A stretch of DNA of 29,144 bases from Candidatus Liptonbacteria bacterium (GTDB taxonomy: Bacteria; Patescibacteriota; Minisyncoccia; UBA6257; 2-01-FULL-56-20): assembly GCA_016212635.1 (NCBI GenBank), contig JACRFR010000003.1, positions 1 through 29,144 on the forward strand. The letters run 5' to 3'. Both the position numbers and the translations under genes were made by a program. Below the pieces are notes generated by a model. It worked only from the letters and a program-made list of their open reading frames with translations. It had not been told where the DNA came from and made no database searches. Below are positions 8,317 through 15,326 of the stretch, piece after piece; position 1 is the first letter of the stretch, and every line of letters begins with the position of its first letter.

Positions 8317-8352
8317 CCCGTTAGAGAAAATACCAGCCTCGTCTCTAGCGGG
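8317..8352 (+). terminator. Terminator-like hairpin after mraY
   Basis: CCCGTTAGAGA (8317-8327) pairs with TCTCTAGCGGG (8342-8352) with one G-U pair, directly after the mraY stop; only a short T run (TTT) follows, so termination is possible but weak. Confidence 0.4.
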
Positions 8353-8438
8353 GTTTACGGCCGGGGAATTATTCAGGTTCTCCGGTGCTTTCTAGCGGAC
8401 CAGCGCGGAAATTTTTCGGCACCTTGAATTACGAAACT

Positions 8439-8556
8439 CCATCCTCCCCCTTATTTAAGGAGGAGTACCCTCCGAAGGAGAGTCCTCCTCCGGAGGAAGA
8501 TGGGGTCCTGGATTCTAGACCCCACCTCACCTCCCCTAAGATAAGGGGAGGAATGG
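8439..8556. repeat. Long hairpin element in the mraY/FtsA-like spacer
   Basis: Outer arms at 8439-8460 (CCATCCTCCCCCTTAT...) and 8533-8556 are imperfect inverted repeats. Nested inside are smaller perfect hairpins (CCTCCGGAGG; TGGGGTC with GACCCCA) and CCCCTAAGATAAGGGG in the right arm. Flanking AATTACGA (about 8429) and TCGTAATT (about 8582) extend the symmetry. This explains most of the 314-bp gap 8315-8628; I see no gene in it. Confidence 0.6.
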
Positions 8557-8613
8557 CGCCAAGGGCGCAAAATTACCAATCTCGTAATTTAAGGTTTGGT
8601 AGGATGAAAATCG

Positions 8614-8622
8614 TGGTACAAT
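8614..8622 (+). promoter_or_regulatory. Extended -10 promoter of the FtsA-like gene
   Basis: TGGTACAAT fits an extended -10 (TGnTATAAT). It ends 6 bases before the GTG start at 8629, so transcription would begin at about the start codon and the mRNA would be leaderless. No clear -35 is seen. Confidence 0.5.
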
Positions 8623-8628
8623 TAAAGC

Positions 8629-9849
8629 GTGACACTGCCCTCCAGATTCCAGAAGGAATGGTTCCTGGTGCTCCAGCTTAATCCCGACGGCGCGAGCGGG
8701 GTCGCTTTGACCCTGAGTCCCCGCCGGGGAATTCATTTGACCCACTATTGGCCGGAGTTGCGCCGGCGAACACAGCTGCTGTCCCGCCTCCGACCATCCC
8801 GATTCTTGCCCTCGGTCGTAACCATGGCGGAGCCGACCTATGTTTACACTGCCGCCGCCGCCCTGGCTATCAGTCGGGAGCGCGGCCCGGAGCCGATCGA
8901 GCGGATCGAGTTCGAGAATCTTCTAGCTCAAACGTTCACCCGCGCCCTGAATGAAAAGCGGGAAGAGGCGCGGCGGCATCTGGGGGTAAGTGCTTTAGAC
9001 GCGGTCCTGGTCGGCAGCCGCATCACCCGACTGGCTGTGGACGGACGGGATGTTCTAAATCCCATCGGTTTGCCCGCCCGCCGGATCACGGGTTGGTTGG
9101 AGTTGACCTTTAGTCCGCGCACCTTATTTGAGGGCTGGCGCAAGTTCTGGAGCGCCCGCCGCGGATTTTACTTCACTGACTCGGTCCGTGCGCAAGGCGA
9201 GGCGGTTGCCCGAGCTCGGGGCGTACCCGCACCGCTGGTTGCGGTCGGGAAAGAGCGGTCTTTTTTATGGCGGCCGGCGGCCCTAGTTTCCGGGAACACT
9301 ACCAGCAGCTCCCAGCCGGAACTGCTCGGCTGGTCCTTAACTAACATATATAGCCGTATCGCCGGCGCCTGGGGGCTGCCCGGCTCTGTGGCGCCGGCAG
9401 TTTATCGCGCCTACCTGAACGGTGAAACATCGCCACCGGTCCGAGCGGCTATCGAGCGGGCGCTCAAACCAGTCGCGCCGGAGCTGGTCGCAGAACTTAA
9501 AGCACGCAAGTTAAGCGGAGAAATTCAGCTAGCTGCTCCGATCGCCCTGCCCTTCCCGCCGCTTTACCCCGCCAGAAGCGCAGCCTCTAACGGGGTAAAC
9601 GCCAAATCCCAGGTGCAGGTGCAAGCTGTGGATCCGGAACTCTTACTGACCTCTCTGGGTTTCTCCCTGCGCAACCACACCCCGGAATTTTCGTCTCGAG
9701 CGGCCTGGCCATACCTGGCGTCTTTCCTGGAGTTTTACTATGATAAGAGCGGCACGGGTATCAACCATTGGCTCAAACGTAGAGTTCACTGGTTGGTCCC
9801 GGCCGCGAACGAGCACGGCTTGCTGGGCAAACTGCATCCCCACAGTTAA
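8629..9849 (+). CDS. Hypothetical protein, possibly an FtsA/PilM-like (actin-fold) protein
   Basis: The 406-residue protein uses a GTG start placed just after an extended -10. There is no signal peptide or membrane segment. The stretch LVGSRITRLAVDGRDVLNPIGLPARRITGWLELTF (described here only by its position, about residues 124-165) and the paired arrangement with the following bitopic membrane protein recall the FtsA-like cytoplasmic proteins found beside large membrane proteins in CPR genomes. I cannot see a convincing full set of actin-type phosphate motifs. Function is therefore unassigned; a cytoplasmic partner of the protein at 9952 is the best inference. Confidence 0.6.
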   Translation: MTLPSRFQKEWFLVLQLNPDGASGVALTLSPRRGIHLTHYWPELRRRTQLLSRLRPSRFLPSVVTMAEPTYVYTAAAALAISRERGPEPIERIEFENLLAQTFTRALNEKREEARRHLGVSALDAVLVGSRITRLAVDGRDVLNPIGLPARRITGWLELTFSPRTLFEGWRKFWSARRGFYFTDSVRAQGEAVARARGVPAPLVAVGKERSFLWRPAALVSGNTTSSSQPELLGWSLTNIYSRIAGAWGLPGSVAPAVYRAYLNGETSPPVRAAIERALKPVAPELVAELKARKLSGEIQLAAPIALPFPPLYPARSAASNGVNAKSQVQVQAVDPELLLTSLGFSLRNHTPEFSSRAAWPYLASFLEFYYDKSGTGINHWLKRRVHWLVPAANEHGLLGKLHPHS

Positions 9850-9855
9850 TTTAGC

Positions 9856-9940
9856 TACGAAATACGAATTGGTACGAATCTACAAATCCCGAACGAATTT
9901 ATTATCCCCATTCGTATATTCGTAAGTAATTCGTAATCAG
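9856..9940. repeat. Heptad-repeat spacer with inverted arms
   Basis: Left arm words TACGAAA, TACGAAT, TACGAAT (9856-9899) and right arm words ATTCGTA, ATTCGTA, ATTCGTA (9910-9936) are inverted copies. The spacing between words is mostly 7-10 bases, less regular than in other spacers. Confidence 0.75.
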
Positions 9941-9951
9941 TAGAGAACACC

Positions 9952-11532
9952 ATGCATAAAATATTTTTAGATAAATCCGAAACCGTGGTTAGCGCGGTCG
10001 AGAAGATCATGGCCGCGCCCGGCGAGGATATCGTTCTGGTTCTGCCCAAAGGCACCACCTGGGCGGAATCCATCAATAATTTCAAAGTTTTGAAACGGGA
10101 AGCGGAAGCGGTGCAAAAACAGGTTCGGATCGAGTCGGTGGATGAGGCCGTCATCGCCCTGGCTCGGGCCAGCTCCCTGGAAGCGATCCACCCCTTCCTC
10201 CATCGCACCGGCCAGTCGCTGTCCGATATCGTCTCCGCGCCCAGCGATGATCGCCGCCACCTGGAGGCCAGCCAGCACTTGCATCTCCATCACCGCCGGC
10301 CGGACGTTGTTCTTGATCCCGATCAGCCGGGTCCTTCGCGCCGGGAGCCGACTCCAAGGCGGCGGGCCGGAGTAGGGCGCGCCCTGGGGAAAATTATTTT
10401 GAGCCTGGCCATCTTGGCAGGCGTGGCGTTTCTGCTCGCGATAGCCGTGGATCGTGTCTGGGGCTGGGGCGAAGTTCGGATCACTCTTCAGAAAGTACCC
10501 TGGTTCTACGAGGGCACTCTGACTGCGGATCGCGCGGCGAGCGGCGTCCATACCGAGCCGCCCGAGTTCCCGGCCGCCGTTTTCACCCAGACCAAGAACA
10601 TCACCCAATCCTTCCCGGCCAGCGGGGAAGCGGTGGTTTCGGAAAAAGCCGCTGGCCGGATCGTGGTCTATAACGCTTTCAGCTCCGAGCCCCAGGTTCT
10701 GGTGGCAACTACGCGTTTTGCCACCAGTGACGGCAAGATCTTTCGACTGACGGATCGTGTCTTGGTACCGGGTGCTAAAGTAAAGGATAGTCAGATCACT
10801 CCCGCCAGCACCGAAGTCAATGTCACGGCCGATCAACCCGGCGCAGAATATAACCGTAATGCTCAAGAAAAACTGACCATTCCCGGTTTCCGGGGCACGC
10901 CTAAGTTCCAAGGGTTTTACGGAGAGATCCTTGAAACCAGCGGGGGATTTGTCGGCCAAAAGAAAGTGCCCACCGACCAAGATGTTGCGGCCGCGAAAGA
11001 CAAGACTGTGGAAATTCTAAAGAAGAGTTTGGTTACCAGCCTGACCTATGCCAAGCCCCAGGGCTTCCTGGTGCCGGAGGGCGCGGCGACTACCACTGTT
11101 ACCAAGCTCAATGTGCTAAGTGGAACGGATGCCAAAGGCAACTTTAGCGTCTTGGCGGAAGGCACCTTGACGGCGATCGGCTTCCGCAGCTCGGATCAGC
11201 AGTCCCTGTTGGAGGCGCTCGCCAATGCTGACTCCACTCTGCCTGGCAACCTGCCCCAGCTAAAAGCAAAAGATTTTAAATTTGATTATTTGAAATTAGA
11301 TCCCGATTATCCCCGCGGCCGGCTAGTTCTCCGAGTTAAGGTAAATGCTACCCTGGTACCGGCGGTTGCGATCGAAGATCTGCCCAGTCGATTCGCTGGC
11401 AAATCGGTTGCGGAAGCACGTTCTCTCTTAACTGCCATGCCGGGGCTCTCGGGGGGCAAGGTGTCCGTCTGGCCGGTCTGGCAAGACCGGTTGCCGGACC
11501 AGGCCGACCGGCTGAAGATCGTTGTCGAGTAG
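9952..11532 (+). CDS. Large bitopic membrane protein, possibly baseplate J-like extracytoplasmic domain
   Basis: The 526-residue protein has a cytoplasmic N-terminal domain (about 1-110), a charged His/Arg/Pro-rich linker (110-145), one membrane helix (about 148-170, LGKIILSLAILAGVAFLLAIA) and a large beta-rich outer domain to the C terminus. The segment with SFPASGEAVVSEKAAGRIVVYN and VLVPGAKVKDSQITPASTEVNVTA looks like the collar/baseplate J-like domain annotated in many CPR membrane proteins; this is from memory and unverified. It follows the FtsA-like gene across a heptad spacer, suggesting a cytoplasm-to-envelope pair. A 337-codon open frame on the opposite strand is a shadow. Confidence 0.65.
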   Translation: MHKIFLDKSETVVSAVEKIMAAPGEDIVLVLPKGTTWAESINNFKVLKREAEAVQKQVRIESVDEAVIALARASSLEAIHPFLHRTGQSLSDIVSAPSDDRRHLEASQHLHLHHRRPDVVLDPDQPGPSRREPTPRRRAGVGRALGKIILSLAILAGVAFLLAIAVDRVWGWGEVRITLQKVPWFYEGTLTADRAASGVHTEPPEFPAAVFTQTKNITQSFPASGEAVVSEKAAGRIVVYNAFSSEPQVLVATTRFATSDGKIFRLTDRVLVPGAKVKDSQITPASTEVNVTADQPGAEYNRNAQEKLTIPGFRGTPKFQGFYGEILETSGGFVGQKKVPTDQDVAAAKDKTVEILKKSLVTSLTYAKPQGFLVPEGAATTTVTKLNVLSGTDAKGNFSVLAEGTLTAIGFRSSDQQSLLEALANADSTLPGNLPQLKAKDFKFDYLKLDPDYPRGRLVLRVKVNATLVPAVAIEDLPSRFAGKSVAEARSLLTAMPGLSGGKVSVWPVWQDRLPDQADRLKIVVE

Positions 11533-11543
11533 GGTCGTTTCGT

Positions 11544-11573
11544 TTGACACCCACGGCTGACCATGCTTATAAT
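11544..11573 (+). promoter_or_regulatory. Strong sigma-70-type promoter of the ribosomal protein operon
   Basis: A perfect TTGACA (11544-11549) and a perfect TATAAT (11568-11573) are separated by 18 bp. It would give a leader of about 130 bases before infA; 11580-11713 holds no recognised gene or riboswitch. It is the best promoter in the window, fitting the high expression needed downstream. Confidence 0.85.
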
Positions 11574-11713
11574 CACAGGGCTTACGGTTGGGTCTGGCGG
11601 ACCATTCTGGCCGGACCGCTCGCGGGGCATTATGATCATACGATCCAAGCCAAAGCGCGTTTCCGAATCCGCGCCGCTCCGGCGGGCGAATTTATTTCAG
11701 AATCCTGGTCCTA

Positions 11714-11929
11714 ATGCCTGATCCGAAAGTGGCCACAGTGGAAGGTACCGTTACGGAAGCGGAGCCCGGGCTCACGTTCCGGGTTTCTCTCGCCGGTTCC
11801 GACCAAAAAGTACTTGCGCACCTGGCGGGCCGGATGCGGCTTCATCGTATCCGGGTGCTGCCTGGCGACCGCGTGCTTGTAGAATTAAGTCCCGATGGCC
11901 GCCGCGGCCGGATCGTCCGAAGACTATAA
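11714..11929 (+). CDS. infA: Translation initiation factor IF-1
   Basis: IF-1 is an S1/OB-fold protein that binds the ribosomal A site during initiation. The 71-residue product matches the family end to end: VEGTVTEAEPGLTFRV, VLAHLAGRMRLHRIRVLPGD and the terminal VLVELSPDGRRGRIVRRL. Length is normal. It is the first gene after the strong promoter. The secY-adk-map genes that often precede infA are absent here, so the operon begins at infA. Confidence 0.95.
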   Translation: MPDPKVATVEGTVTEAEPGLTFRVSLAGSDQKVLAHLAGRMRLHRIRVLPGDRVLVELSPDGRRGRIVRRL

Positions 11930-12015
11930 TAATCAACGAATAACGAATCCATCCCGAATTTGCGAATTCGTAAATACGTAATCAATTCGTAATTCGTTGA
12001 TAGAGCATAGCGAAA
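11930..12015. repeat. Inverted-arm spacer, copy R1 (infA-rpmJ)
   Basis: From the infA stop to the rpmJ ATG this spacer is 86/92 identical to the rpoA-rplQ spacer (14839-14930). Arms ATCAACGAATAACGAAT (11932-11948) and ATTCGTAATTCGTTGAT (11985-12001) pair at 16 of 17 positions and are built of 7-base words. Confidence 0.92.
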
Positions 12016-12132
12016 ATGAAGGTTCAAAGTTCCATTCGAAAGCGCTGTAAGGATTGTAAGATAGTCAAACGCCGCGGTCGGCTGTATGTCATCTGCGCCA
12101 AAAGTCCCAGACATAAACAACGCCAAGGCTAA
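12016..12132 (+). CDS. rpmJ: 50S ribosomal protein L36
   Basis: This 38-residue zinc-binding protein of the large subunit begins MKVQSSIRKRCKDCKIVKRR and continues GRLYVICAKSPRHKQRQG. The Cys-x2-Cys (11, 14), Cys27 and His33 zinc ligands are all present, so this is the zinc-binding (C+) form. It sits at its classical place between infA and rpsM. It is too short for default gene-length cut-offs but unmistakable. Confidence 0.95.
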   Translation: MKVQSSIRKRCKDCKIVKRRGRLYVICAKSPRHKQRQG

Positions 12133-12137
12133 GGATC

Positions 12138-12227
12138 AGAATAAATAAGTTAGAATTGAGAAATGGGGGCAGATGTAAATCCAAAATTCTCACTTCTCAC
12201 TTCTCACGTCACACTTCTTACTTCACA
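12138..12227. repeat. Heptad-repeat spacer (rpmJ-rpsM)
   Basis: Left array: AGAATAA, ATAAGTT, AGAATTG, AGAAATG (12138-12165). Right array: six contiguous units from ATTCTCA, CTTCTCA, CTTCTCA to CTTCACA (12186-12227). The last base of the right array is the A of the rpsM ATG. The two arrays are roughly complementary. Confidence 0.85.
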
Positions 12228-12610
12228 TGCGTATCGGGGGCGTAAACATTCCAGACGAAAAGCCAGTGGCCGTGGCGCTAACCTATTTGTATGGCCTGGG
12301 GCGCAAGTCTAGCGGGATCGTGCTCGCGGAGGCGAAGGTCGCACCGACCAAGCGAACCAAAGAATTGACTGCCGAAGAGGTTGGACGGATCCAGGGGGTC
12401 ATCGAAAAAACATTTCGGATCGAGGGAGAATTGCGACAGCTGGTGCGTCAGAACATCCAGCGTCTCAAGGATATCAAGGCCTACCGCGGGCTTCGTCATC
12501 AGCGCAATTTGCCGGTTCGGGGCCAGCGCACTCGAACCAATTCGCGAACCGTTCGCGGCAACGTCCGCAAAACCGCCGGCAGCGGTAAGCGCAAGGTGGA
12601 CTTGAAATAG
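12227..12610 (+). CDS. rpsM: 30S ribosomal protein S13
   Basis: S13 sits in the head of the small subunit and contacts P-site tRNA and the large subunit. The 127-residue product has the family start MRIGGVNIPDEKPVAVALTY, the helix-two-turn-helix with GELRQLVRQNIQRLKDIKAYRG, the basic LRHQRNLPVRGQRTRTNSRT motif and a Lys-rich tail. Length is normal. It keeps the conserved rpmJ-rpsM-rpsK-rpsD-rpoA-rplQ order. Confidence 0.96.
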   Translation: MRIGGVNIPDEKPVAVALTYLYGLGRKSSGIVLAEAKVAPTKRTKELTAEEVGRIQGVIEKTFRIEGELRQLVRQNIQRLKDIKAYRGLRHQRNLPVRGQRTRTNSRTVRGNVRKTAGSGKRKVDLK

Positions 12611-12691
12611 AATTAAGAATAAAGAATTTAGAATTAAGGAAATCATACAAGAATCTCATTCCCCCCTCACTTCTCAATCCTCAATCCTTTT
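12610..12691. repeat. Heptad-repeat spacer (rpsM-rpsK)
   Basis: Left array GAATTAA, GAATAAA, GAATTTA, GAATTAA (12610-12637) begins on the G of the rpsM stop codon. Right array CCCTCAC, TTCTCAA, TCCTCAA, TCCTTTT (12664-12691) is partly complementary. Confidence 0.82.
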
Positions 12692-12698
12692 TAAACTC

Positions 12699-13145
12699 AT
12701 GGGCAAAAAGAAAGTAGCTGAACATGTAGGCGAGGCGGCCGCTCCAAGTGCGGCGGCAGCCGGTACCAGTAGCGCGCCGCGGAGCAAACGCTCCCGCCGC
12801 GTCGAACGCGGCCGGGTGTATATCAGCGCTTCCTACAATAACACTGTAGTAACGGTAACCGATGAGGCCGGGAATACTCTGGCCTGGGCGACTGCCGGGT
12901 CGCTGGGTTTCTCCGGTCCCAAGAAGGCGACTCCTTTCGCTTCGTCCAAAGTGGTCGCGGCGATCGCGGAAAAAGTTAAGCCTCTCGGTCTCACGACATT
13001 GGATATATTTGTCCGGGGAGTAGGGGGCGGTCGGGACGGTGCCATGCGTTCTCTGCTCAACCAAGGATTTACTATCAACTCGATCAAGGATGTCACTCCC
13101 ATTCCCCATAACGGTCCGCGGCCGAGGAAAGTCCGCCGCGTGTAA
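12699..13145 (+). CDS. rpsK: 30S ribosomal protein S11
   Basis: S11 is in the platform of the small subunit near the mRNA exit. The 148-residue product has a basic/Ala-rich N-terminal extension of about 35 residues, then the core GRVYISASYNNTVVTVTDEA, ATAGSLGFSGPKKATPFA, and the signature IFVRGVGGGRDGAMRSL followed by DVTPIPHNGPRPRKVRRV. The C terminus is canonical. Confidence 0.96.
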   Translation: MGKKKVAEHVGEAAAPSAAAAGTSSAPRSKRSRRVERGRVYISASYNNTVVTVTDEAGNTLAWATAGSLGFSGPKKATPFASSKVVAAIAEKVKPLGLTTLDIFVRGVGGGRDGAMRSLLNQGFTINSIKDVTPIPHNGPRPRKVRRV

Positions 13146-13161
13146 ATGATTATTGATTAAT

Positions 13162-13776
13162 ATGCCGGGTCCTAAAGAAAAAAAAGAACGTTCCTTGGGC
13201 GAGCGCCTGTATCTCAAAGGCGATCGCTGCCAAGGGCCTAAGTGCGCCCTGGTTCGCCGGCCGAACCGTCCGGGCATGCATGGTCAAAAACGCAGCCGCG
13301 CGCTGTCTGATTTCGGCCGTCAGCTCAAAGAGAAGCAGAAATTCAAGTTGAGTTACGGCCTGGACGAGCGCGGCCTGAAGCGCTTGTTCCTCGTTGCCAG
13401 CCGGAGTCGCGGGGACACCGCGAATAAATTACTGGAACTCCTGGAAAGCCGTCTGGACAATATTGTTTTTCGGCTAGGCTTCGCGGTTTCGCGCAGTGCC
13501 GCGCGACAGGCGGTCGGGCAAGGGCACATTGTGGTCGGGGGCAAGCGAGTCCGTTCGCCTGGTTACTGCGTTTCCGTGGGAGAAACGATCGGAATTTATT
13601 CCAACTCCCAGGGGCAGACTAACTTCCGAAATCTAAAGGAGTCGCTGGCCCAGCGCGAGCTGCCCGCTTGGTTGGTCCTGGAGCGGGAAAAACTGACCGG
13701 TAAACTGGTCGCGCCGCCCCGGGATCCAATGGTGCCGTTTGAGGTTAACCTACTGGTCGAATCATTTAGTAAATAA
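13162..13776 (+). CDS. rpsD: 30S ribosomal protein S4
   Basis: S4 nucleates small-subunit assembly by binding 16S rRNA. I chose the ATG at 13162 rather than an in-frame TTG at 13153 because MPGPKEKKERSLGERL is a normal S4 opening. The 204-residue product has GPKCALVRRPNRPGMHGQ with only two Cys near the N terminus (CQGPKC), the S4 RNA-binding domain SRLDNIVFRLGFAVSRSAAR, and the usual end MVPFEVNLLVESFSK. It starts 16 bases after rpsK. The first two Cys of the four-Cys zinc knuckle are missing, so full zinc binding is unlikely. Confidence 0.95.
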   Translation: MPGPKEKKERSLGERLYLKGDRCQGPKCALVRRPNRPGMHGQKRSRALSDFGRQLKEKQKFKLSYGLDERGLKRLFLVASRSRGDTANKLLELLESRLDNIVFRLGFAVSRSAARQAVGQGHIVVGGKRVRSPGYCVSVGETIGIYSNSQGQTNFRNLKESLAQRELPAWLVLEREKLTGKLVAPPRDPMVPFEVNLLVESFSK

Positions 13777-13783
13777 AAATAAC

Positions 13784-13874
13784 AATTGACTAATGACAAA
13801 TGACCATTGACGATTGACCGTTGACAAGAGACAACAAGCCGTGAATCAGTTTCTAGTCAATAGTCAAAAGTCCT
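13784..13874. repeat. Heptad arrays after rpsD
   Basis: Seven contiguous units from AATTGAC, TAATGAC, AAATGAC, CATTGAC to AAGAGAC (13784-13832) are followed by inverted words TAGTCAA, TAGTCAA, AAGTCCT (13854-13874). These fill the first part of the 303-bp rpsD-rpoA gap. Confidence 0.88.
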
Positions 13875-13881
13875 GATGTGC

Positions 13882-14007
13882 CTGCACTTTTTCGTTCAAT
13901 AAATCAAGGTTGTTATGGCCCGAGCGCAGGTTGCCGGAGTCGAGGGCGGCCAGATACTCCCTCGACAAGCTCGGGAAATAAAGGTTTTTCTGGTTAAAAA
14001 AGTGCAG
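13882..14007. repeat. 126-bp element with 11-bp terminal inverted repeats
   Basis: CTGCACTTTTT (13882-13892) and AAAAAGTGCAG (13997-14007) are perfect inverted repeats. The interior contains CTCGACAAGCTCGGG followed by AATAAA, which is also inside the element at 24843-24965. No ORF of its own; it resembles a MITE. An upstream in-frame extension of rpoA (from 13915) runs through it and is rejected. Confidence 0.6.
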
Positions 14008-14010
14008 CGG

Positions 14011-14073
14011 GTCAGTCAGCAGTCAGCAGTCAGCAGTCAGCAGTCAGCAGTCAATAGTCGAAAGTCAATAATC
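14011..14073. repeat. Nine-unit heptad array before rpoA
   Basis: Contiguous 7-bp units with five exact AGCAGTC copies (14018-14052), then AATAGTC, GAAAGTC, AATAATC. Its words are complementary to the ATTGAC-type words at 13784. No clear ribosome binding site lies between it and the rpoA ATG at 14080. Confidence 0.93.
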
Positions 14074-14079
14074 TATAAC

Positions 14080-14841
14080 ATGGAATTTGCATATTTAAGC
14101 AGCACGGTGGTTATCAAGACTGTGTCCGAAGACGGGCGACAGGGAGTTTTTGAGATCGAGGGTTTGTATGCGGGTTATGGTTTAACTATCGGTAATGCGC
14201 TGCGCCGCACGTTGCTGTCTTCTTTACCGGGCGCGGCGGTTACCCAGCTTAAAATTAAAGGCGTGCCCCACGAATTTACGACCTTGCCGGGCGTGAAAGA
14301 GGATATGGTGGAGTTATCGCTCGGTTTCAAAAAATTAAGATTTCGGATGCATACGGACGAACCGCAAGTATTGCGGCTGGAGATCAGTGGCGTGCGGACG
14401 GTGACCGGTCGCGACATCGAGCTGAATCCGGAGGTAGAACTGGTCAATCCCGACCTAGAGATCGCGCACCTAACAACGAAAAATGCGGAGCTGTCCATTG
14501 AGCTCAAAGTTGAGCGAGGTTTGGGTTATTGGCCGGTGGAAGCTCGGAAGGGCACCGAAAAGCTGCCGATCGGTTCGGTGGCAATCGACGCGATCTTTTC
14601 CCCGGTCACCCGCGTCAACTTTACCGTGGAGAACATGCGGGTCGGAGATCGCACCGATTTTAACCGTATTCGTCTGGAAGTCGAGACAGATACCTCCCTC
14701 ACTCCTTCCTCGGCATTGCACAAGGCGGCCAGCATCCTTAAGGATCATTTCGAGAAAGTGATTCAAGTGGAAGTGAAAGAACCGGAAGTGAGCGCGGCGC
14801 CCGCCGTTACCAAAAGCCGGAAGAAAAAAGCCATCGAGTAA
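14080..14841 (+). CDS. rpoA: DNA-directed RNA polymerase subunit alpha lacking the C-terminal domain
   Basis: Alpha forms the dimeric platform for polymerase assembly. I chose the ATG at 14080 (MEFAYLSSTVVIKTVSEDGR); an open frame runs further upstream but through repeats. The N-terminal domain is complete: EGLYAGYGLTIGNALRRTLLSSLPG, GVPHEFTTLPGVKEDMVEL, VERGLGYWPVEAR, FSPVTRVNFTVEN and DRTDFNRIRLEVETDTSLTPSSALHKAASIL. The protein ends at residue 253 with a short Pro/Ala/Lys tail (KSRKKKAIE). The roughly 70-residue C-terminal domain that binds UP elements and activators is absent, with a clean TAA and no remnant in the spacer. Confidence 0.94.
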   Translation: MEFAYLSSTVVIKTVSEDGRQGVFEIEGLYAGYGLTIGNALRRTLLSSLPGAAVTQLKIKGVPHEFTTLPGVKEDMVELSLGFKKLRFRMHTDEPQVLRLEISGVRTVTGRDIELNPEVELVNPDLEIAHLTTKNAELSIELKVERGLGYWPVEARKGTEKLPIGSVAIDAIFSPVTRVNFTVENMRVGDRTDFNRIRLEVETDTSLTPSSALHKAASILKDHFEKVIQVEVKEPEVSAAPAVTKSRKKKAIE

Positions 14842-14927
14842 TAATCAACGAATAACAAATCCCTCCCGAATTTGCGAATTCGTAAATACGTAATTAATTC
14901 GTAATTCGTTGATAAAGCGTAGCGAAC
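14842..14927. repeat. Inverted-arm spacer, copy R2 (rpoA-rplQ)
   Basis: This is the near-identical copy of the infA-rpmJ spacer (R1): 92 bases from stop codon to start codon with six substitutions and no indel. Arms ATCAACGAATAAC... and ...GTAATTCGTTGAT can form the same stem. Confidence 0.92.
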
Positions 14928-15281
14928 ATGCGTCATCACAAACAAGGCCGCAAATTTCACCGGATCACCGGACGCCGCAAGTCGTTCTTGCGCAACCTTA
15001 TGTGCGACTTGATCCGGCACGGTAAGATCGACACCACCGAAGCGCGCGCCAAATCTCTCCGACCCATGGTAGAGCGGCTCGTGACCTTCGCCAAAAAGGG
15101 AACCTTGGCTAGTCGGCGATTATTGATCGCCCGGCTTGGCCAGGAAAAACTGGTGACCAAGTTGATCGAGGACACGGCTCCCCGATATGCGGAGCGAAAA
15201 GGGGGGTATTTGCGGATCGTCAAACTGGCCAAACCGCGCAAGCGGGATGCGGGCAAAATGGCCAGGATCGAATTCGTTTAG
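14928..15281 (+). CDS. rplQ: 50S ribosomal protein L17
   Basis: L17 is near the polypeptide exit tunnel. The 117-residue product shows MRHHKQGRKFHRITGRRKSF, the LRNLMCDLIRHGKIDTTEARAK segment, RPMVERLVTFAKKG and the terminal GGYLRIVKLAKPRKRDAGKMARIEFV. Length is normal. It follows rpoA as in most bacteria. Confidence 0.96.
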   Translation: MRHHKQGRKFHRITGRRKSFLRNLMCDLIRHGKIDTTEARAKSLRPMVERLVTFAKKGTLASRRLLIARLGQEKLVTKLIEDTAPRYAERKGGYLRIVKLAKPRKRDAGKMARIEFV

Positions 15282-15285
15282 AGTA

Positions 15286-15321
15286 ATCGCAAATACGCGA
15301 ATTTCAGCAAATAACGCAAAT
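15286..15321. repeat. Nonamer array before rplM
   Basis: Four contiguous 9-bp units ATCGCAAAT, ACGCGAATT, TCAGCAAAT, AACGCAAAT end 5 bases before the rplM ATG. Here the period is 9 rather than 7. Confidence 0.8.
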
Positions 15322-15326
15322 ACCAT

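Noticed and set aside
8385..8681. 98-codon open frame between mraY and the FtsA-like gene
   Set aside because: It consists of hairpin repeat sequence, has no recognisable domain and overlaps the next promoter and start.
9967..10980. A 337-codon open frame on the minus strand
   Set aside because: It lies within the 526-residue membrane protein gene on the plus strand, which has a clear membrane helix and fits its neighbours; the antisense product shows no recognisable domain.
14011..14073. CRISPR array
   Set aside because: The repeated unit is only 7 bp with no spacers, and there are no cas genes.
13915..14079. Upstream extension of rpoA by 55 codons
   Set aside because: It reads through the inverted-repeat element and the AGCAGTC array; the ATG at 14080 matches the normal alpha N terminus.
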